Shown piece by piece: positions 58,431 to 64,000 of a stretch of DNA of 64,000 nt (position 1 is the first letter of the stretch; every line of letters begins with the position of its first letter). The position numbers and the translations under genes are program-made. Below the pieces are notes generated by a model, which saw nothing but the letters and a program-made list of their open reading frames with translations, was not told where the DNA came from and searched no databases. This DNA is from Epiperipatus broadwayi. Taxonomy: Eukaryota > Onychophora > Udeonychophora > Euonychophora > Peripatidae. The stretch covers positions 14,691,254-14,755,253 of the forward strand of contig JAQFVV010006197.1 in NCBI GenBank assembly GCA_028023455.1, given 5' to 3'.

Positions 58431-60989
58431 CATAAAGCAATATATAAATACATATATATATATACTTATGCATGTAATTATATATATATAACTATACAGT
58501 AATATAAATAGTACACAAATCAAGTAAATAAATACACAATGTCTTATAATGTCAAAAGATATAAAAAACAATTAGAACTAAGCATGAGATTAGAAAAATA
58601 TAAAAGATGTTGAAAATAATGTGAATTTTTGGCTTTAAATACAAACTCAAAAAAACACATTTGATATCATTTATAAAATAATATCAGATTAAAATGTCAA
58701 AGGTTTAATTAGGGGAGCAAATTGCTAAAGTTATTTTCAATAATAAAAGTAATAATCGTTATTATCATTATCAATAAGTAACTTATTTTTTTCTAATGTC
58801 TAATGTAATATAGAGATAACTTTATTTAAATTTGCATGAAGAGATATTAATTTCTGGTAATAATTTTTTAGTGTAATTAAGAAACAAAAATTAAGTAGTG
58901 GAAAAGTTTTATAGATATTGAAAAATATATTCAATGTCATTTATAAATGAAAATTAGATTACAGTCATTTAAAATGTTGAAGACTTTTTTAAGGTAATGT
59001 TAAAGATATCTTTAAAGTAATAATAAAATTAACAATGAATTTAATGCAAATATTATATTATAATAATTATTATTAGTAGTAATAAATAACTTATTATTTT
59101 TTCCTAGGATCTAAGAAAATTTCAGTTAGTTTATAGTATTTGAGCTTATGCTTATTACGAATTTAAAAAAATTAAAATTAGAAGTATTAAACAGATTATT
59201 TATAATTTGCAATATATAATTTTATTTATATAATTTGTATATTAATACATTAATTATCAATAAAATTTATTTGATATGTCAAAAAAAAGTTTTGTTTTTA
59301 AATAAATATAAGAAATAAATCTAAAATTTCATAATGGCAAATATAAAAAAAAAAATAGAAAAGAAAAATGCTATATCTGAATTTTCACATCACACAATAG
59401 ATAAAAATAATAATAACAAACTATTACTCATAAAAATAAGAATAATAATTATTATTACACAATATTACCACTATCTCATTACTGATATCATAATTATTAA
59501 AAAATACCTTGAACTTTTTACTTAAAACCTTTGACATTTTAAGGTAATCTAATTTTTATTAAATTTTTGAATTTGCTGTAAATTTTATGAAAAAATTTTA
59601 AAATCAATATACAAATAAACTGAATGATATATTCTTCAAAAATAAATTTTATCTTTAACTTTCTTCCATTTCAATCTAATTTCTCATAGGATTGAACAAC
59701 ATATAAAAAGTGGGAGAGTGAAATCATATGGTCTGAAGTAGATTATATCACTTTTAAGATCAATTTCTATCTAGATTACTGTTTACAATAAAATCATTCA
59801 TTTATATGACTGATTATCTTTCAATATATTTATGGATATAAAATATATGACTATATTTTTTGAAAAATTTATTTGATAATAACTATTCAGATTTCTAACA
59901 TATACATATTTTTACATAAAATAAATCAGAACAAATTTTAGTAGATATGATATATACAGTTATAGGAGATTGAATATTTAATGTTAATAAAATACAGTCA
60001 TAATAGTATATAATCAAAGTTCAGACAAATCACCATTTTCATCATTAATAGTTCATGTTCTGAATTCAGGTATATGTAGACTTTTTGCAGCATAGTAGGT
60101 ATAACACAGCTATGACTGCTGGTATTCTGTGAAGCTTCTGTGATCACTCTTGCTGATTGACACAAACTTCATTAATACACATTTCTATTTTCTTCAATAG
60201 GCAGCATCTGACAGTTTCTCTTGCTGAATGAGGGCTGGTCTCTTCTCCAAAGCTATAGACACTTTTGAAGTTAAGCATACAATTTGTATATAATCTGTAA
60301 TAATTGTTAAATACATAACATCAACTTTGCTATTCCATGGTGGCACTAAAGTTGCATTCTGCCAGCTTGGCTAGAATAGAGCAGGTGGCAGGCTTCTCTA
60401 CTCTGTCATAATATTTTAACACTGATTCTGACTGTCAAGAAAGGATGAATGAATAAAGAATCAAAACATAAGCATAATAATCGATCTTCTAAGAGACCAT
60501 TATTTATAGTTCACTGAGCTGCCATATCGTAGTTTGATTTCAAGATTCATTCATTGGTTGCAGATTAGTCCTCAACTTTGCTGTGGAATACTGACCAATT
60601 ACAGATTTTACCAAATTAGCTTTGAAAAGGGATTATAACAAAATAAAAGACTATGTTCTGATTAAGCAACATATGATATTTATATCCTAATTAATTGATG
60701 GGTTTATCTAAAATTTAATTACTTTTATCAACATGTCATTTCCACCCACCTAATTATAAAATATCTTTACAATTGTTAATTAATAAAATATTTTGTTTTA
60801 AATTTTATTTAATGAGATCATATACATTTTTCTGCCTAGCAAAATGTTGAAAAATATTTAATTTAAAAATTCCTAATGAATTTTTTAAATTATATATGTG
60901 AAGCACACACACATATATATATCACTTCAATATATAGATATAAATGACATATTTATTAATTATTTTCTTTCTTGCAAAAATATATACTT

Positions 60990-61420
60990 AAATTCTATTA
61001 TGTCTGGATTTATTATAAATAAAAAGTGGAAGAACAACATTGTGAAGACTGATGGTGCATCAAACAATGACAAGATTAGTTATTCAACTTAACAGCAGAT
61101 ATTGTACTGGTGGAAACTGTATGTTCAACCAACAAGGCCTAGAATCTGAGCAGAAGTACTTCAAATCCAGTCATGCCCAAGATACACAGGTCAGGAGCAA
61201 TCATGGATTCTAACCTATTTGCCCATTCCCCAAATTTAGAACACTATGAACAACATCTCCAGTGATACAGCTGAATTTATTCCATTCCAGTCCTGGAGAC
61301 ACAGCGGAGAAGCTTATCTTAAGACTATTGATGATAAAACTACAAGTATGATTGTGATCTCAGGTAACCCAGTGCAACAAGCTCTCAATATGAAATATTA
61401 TAACTAAATTAAAATTAATA
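60990..61420 (+). pseudogene. RTE-like LINE relic 4 (endonuclease segment)
   Basis: The plus-strand reading FIINKKWKNNIVKTDGASN (about 61008-61065), followed after a frameshift by RLVIQLNSRYC, resembles the endonuclease of the RTE element represented by relic 2 (the KKNGKTTL and LFKLMED region). Only about 60 residues are identifiable. Downstream to 61420 it is less AT-rich but not readable as protein. It has no reverse transcriptase and lies apart from the other copies. Confidence 0.55.
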
Positions 61421-62189
61421 ATGATTTGTACAACTTGGATAATGTGATATATATATAAATACTTAATGATTATAAAATAAAGAGATTATTATACATATGT
61501 GTTTATTTACAAATTTCACACTAAGTCAGTTAACTTATCATTTATGAGAATATTATATATCATTATGGGACATCATAATGATAATAATGTAATAAGCAAT
61601 GGATACACAGACATGCGTGTACAATTTATATTACTGTGGTTTGCTTATATGCCAATGTTAAATCAAATAAGTTTTACATAAATAATTTAATGGTAAAACA
61701 CTATTTAGAACCGAGATATAATTGATTAATGACCTTCACGATAAACAGTTAAAATAGTTAAACACTTTGTTGTCTGTAAGCACAGCTAATTTAAAATATA
61801 CATAATCAAGTCATGATTGATGCCACTTTGATCATACAAGAAAAATACATAATATAATCCTGATATAAGCAATCCACTCTCAGGCATTTGCTAACTCTAT
61901 TAAATGGAAGGATTGCAGTGCTGTTTACAATAAAGATTTGAATACACAAATGTTTGCGCATTCAAGATAACAGTTTTGTATTGAGTGCTAAAGTTCATAC
62001 TTATAAATAAAAGAGTGAATTCTATACCCATCTGGGAATTGCTCACCCAAGGGAAATATCTTAAATAAGATATTACTCACAACATTCTAAATATAAAAAA
62101 ATTAATAAATAATAAATGGTTTAATGTAATCACAGCATTACGACCTATAGATATCGCTGAGGCATGAATCTAAATATTAAAAAAGAGTG

Positions 62190-62460
62190 GTACCAGCATG
62201 ATTGGCAGCACTAAGAGTTTCAGTCCATTTTCAGCTGATGAGACGTTTCATCATTTATTAAAATATAAGAGTATGCCTGCTCTTCTGGCAGAGCGATACC
62301 TGGAAAGGAAGAAGGTGCGATGGGTCAGCTGTCTCGGGGTTAACCCACACAGAGCGTTTGTTACTCTTTCCAAATTTTGTTCTAGGGCACGACCAATGCC
62401 ATACTAAAACATGATGACACGGAAGAGGGGATTCGGAGTTCCCGATAATCCCAAACATGA
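62190..62460. other. Unassigned less AT-rich island with overlapping open frames on both strands
   Basis: The island is markedly less AT-rich than its flanks, and both strands are open for about 66-69 codons. The plus strand gives SADETFHHLLKYKSMPALLA and ERYLERKKVRW; the minus strand gives SNKRSVWVNPETADPSHLLP. I recognise neither. It resembles an old retroposed fragment or SINE more than a host exon because there are no splice signals at its borders and no other exon nearby. Confidence that it is a distinct element is modest. Confidence 0.35.
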
Positions 62461-62756
62461 TAAAGCAAAAATGAAAATATGAAGGCTGACCTATGCTGGC
62501 AACACAGAGAAAATAAATATGGCACCAACAATGTTTTAATAATTATACCCTAAATATAATTAAGATCAAGCCTAATGGCATGACCAATATATTAAACCAC
62601 TATAAAATAACTATTATTAAGATAATTAAGTGAATGTTGAAACAATAAGATGAATATATAATAACTTCACTAAGTGGGTTCCATATGCATTTGAAATACA
62701 TAAAACATTATTTAATAACTGTCATGCTAAAAGATGCTACAGGGAATAGTTATTTC

Positions 62757-62808
62757 ATTAGAATAAAAGAAGTGATGGTCATTAGAATAAAAGAAGTGAT
62801 GGTCATTA
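62757..62808. repeat. Exact tandem duplication, 24 bp, two copies
   Basis: ATTAGAATAAAAGAAGTGAT plus GGTC is present twice in succession, followed by a third partial ATTA. Confidence 0.9.
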
Positions 62809-64000
62809 CAATAATTCGAATATTATAAATAAAATTGATTAATAGCATTCTTAACCAACAGTAGATTAGCATTTAATAAAGATATATGGCCGTATAATAA
62901 CAATATGCCTTTAAACATTATTTAATTATTACCCAACCTAACGAGTGAGATATGTTAAATAAATGATTTAAATTAAATGAGCATCCCTTAAATGATCGGG
63001 ATTTATAAAACTAATATATAAACGCTTGCAAAGTTGAGTCAGATTGGCATATAAATGACAAATAAAATGTATAACTTAAAATAACAATAATAAAATTTTA
63101 CTGCATTGAAATACAGACTAAACTTGAAGCATGATATATATGTAAGAGATTACATATAGATTTGACAGGGTTATAGAGAGTCATTAGAGAGATTAATTAC
63201 AAGTAATATATAACTGGCCTTAAATTACCAGTATGTTAACATAAATAGAAATACATTTATAAAATTAAATAGAGCTGAATAGATAATTATAGCAAATTAA
63301 ATGAGACTTTAAGATGGTATTGAGGATTATCATCCGATGCAATGGCATAACGGCTTGAGGGATCCATGTTCTTTGGAGGCAACACATATTGGAGCATGGG
63401 AGATTCTTATTTCACTAAAACAGAGATAACATTTTGTTCTGAAATCACTTTTAATAACATTTAAGGCAGTCCATTGATTTGTAATTAGAATACAGCATTA
63501 TGGTACGGAGACGATCTTAGAAAGATTGGGAAATGGTCGACTTAGTCCGTCTACTCGACTGTTATAATGTTGAAAATTTGAGCAGTGTGGATTCAGCTTA
63601 GCAACTGAATTCAAAATTAACTATCTGTGCTTTTTTGGTAGAAAAATGAATCCTATTTATACTTGGTTACAGTTTTTCCAGGAATGCTTTTAGAGAATCA
63701 CCCGAGGCAATATGGATACAAGCTCACCTCGTGTGATCTCAATCAGCAGGAAATATACCTTTTGTTTTGTGCAATAGAAGATGCAAAGTATTGATAAGCC
63801 CTCGAAGGTATTGTTTTTAATCTATTTCTAGTTTAGAAATACATTCGCATAACTATAATTTCAATTAAAATATTTAAAACTAAATTTGAATCAATAGAGG
63901 GATTTTGCTAGTTTCTCTATTGTTCGATAAACTTTCCACTACTTTAAGTGCCTTTGAGAACCTTCTCACATATTGCATAATTCTCAGCCACCATCTTACA

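Larger units (their letters stand above)
43670..64000 (-). other. Inferred upstream intron and flank of the PTPN4-like gene
   Basis: The exon at 43445-43669 begins in mid-codon after a clear acceptor, so an exon with the FERM part must lie above. I found no FERM-like segment on the minus strand up to 64000. The unlisted stretches 43670-44260, 44700-46020, 46470-49510, 51230-53700, 53780-54460, 56360-58210, 58440-60980, 61430-62180 and 62820-64000 are AT-rich, with occasional homopolymers, short hairpins and short repeats. One such repeat is TGAACTCTCTGCCACTAAT, seen twice near 48650-48730. I cannot assign genes in them. Confidence 0.55.

Noticed and set aside
63300-63780. Considered as a FERM exon of the phosphatase
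   Set aside because: Translations on the minus strand do not resemble FERM sequence, and no clean acceptor/donor pair was found.

Overview
This is an AT-rich (roughly 70% or more A+T) animal nuclear window. It holds one recognisable protein-coding gene, broken into small exons and buried in very long introns full of decayed transposons. Four minus-strand exons with good splice sites join in frame and encode the linker and the first part of the PDZ domain of a PTPN3/PTPN4-type (Drosophila Ptpmeg-type) FERM-PDZ protein tyrosine phosphatase. The FERM exons must lie above position 43669, mostly or wholly outside the window. The rest of the PDZ and the phosphatase domain must lie below position 11777, again outside. 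The exon protein and the mix of RTE, Jockey/I-like, Penelope and hAT elements suggest an invertebrate metazoan, most likely an arthropod (perhaps a chelicerate). I cannot name a species.

Layout. 1-8200: a dead minus-strand non-LTR element (ORF1 with zinc knuckle, endonuclease, reverse transcriptase), split by about 3.7 kb of other AT-rich sequence. 9800-11075: a Penelope fragment, then a TA-flanked DNA transposon. 11777-11920: PDZ exon. 11921-20353: intron with an inverted second copy of the TA-flanked element, a foldback repeat, a Penelope GIY-YIG pseudogene with a hammerhead-like motif beyond its 3' end, and a hAT transposase relic. 20354-20434: exon. 20435-43233: a 22.8 kb intron with three RTE-like LINE fragments, several foldback elements and a well-formed hammerhead ribozyme candidate. 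43234-43363 and 43445-43669: two exons separated by an 81 bp intron. 43670-64000: inferred upstream intron with a third Penelope fragment, two 1.7-1.9 kb terminal-inverted-repeat elements flanked by 8 bp duplications, tandem duplications and a short RTE endonuclease relic.

The mobile elements do not work together as a pathway. The points that most deserve checking are: (i) the minus-strand hammerhead ribozyme candidate at 35520-35578, whose two-part stem I pairs over 11 bp and whose short stem III is palindromic, as expected of Penelope/retrozyme hammerheads that act as dimers; (ii) inverted copies of one transposon on both sides of the PDZ exon, which could affect splicing or circular RNA formation; (iii) two TIR families that share a subterminal motif at the same offset. 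No operon, CRISPR array or prokaryotic-type system is present.
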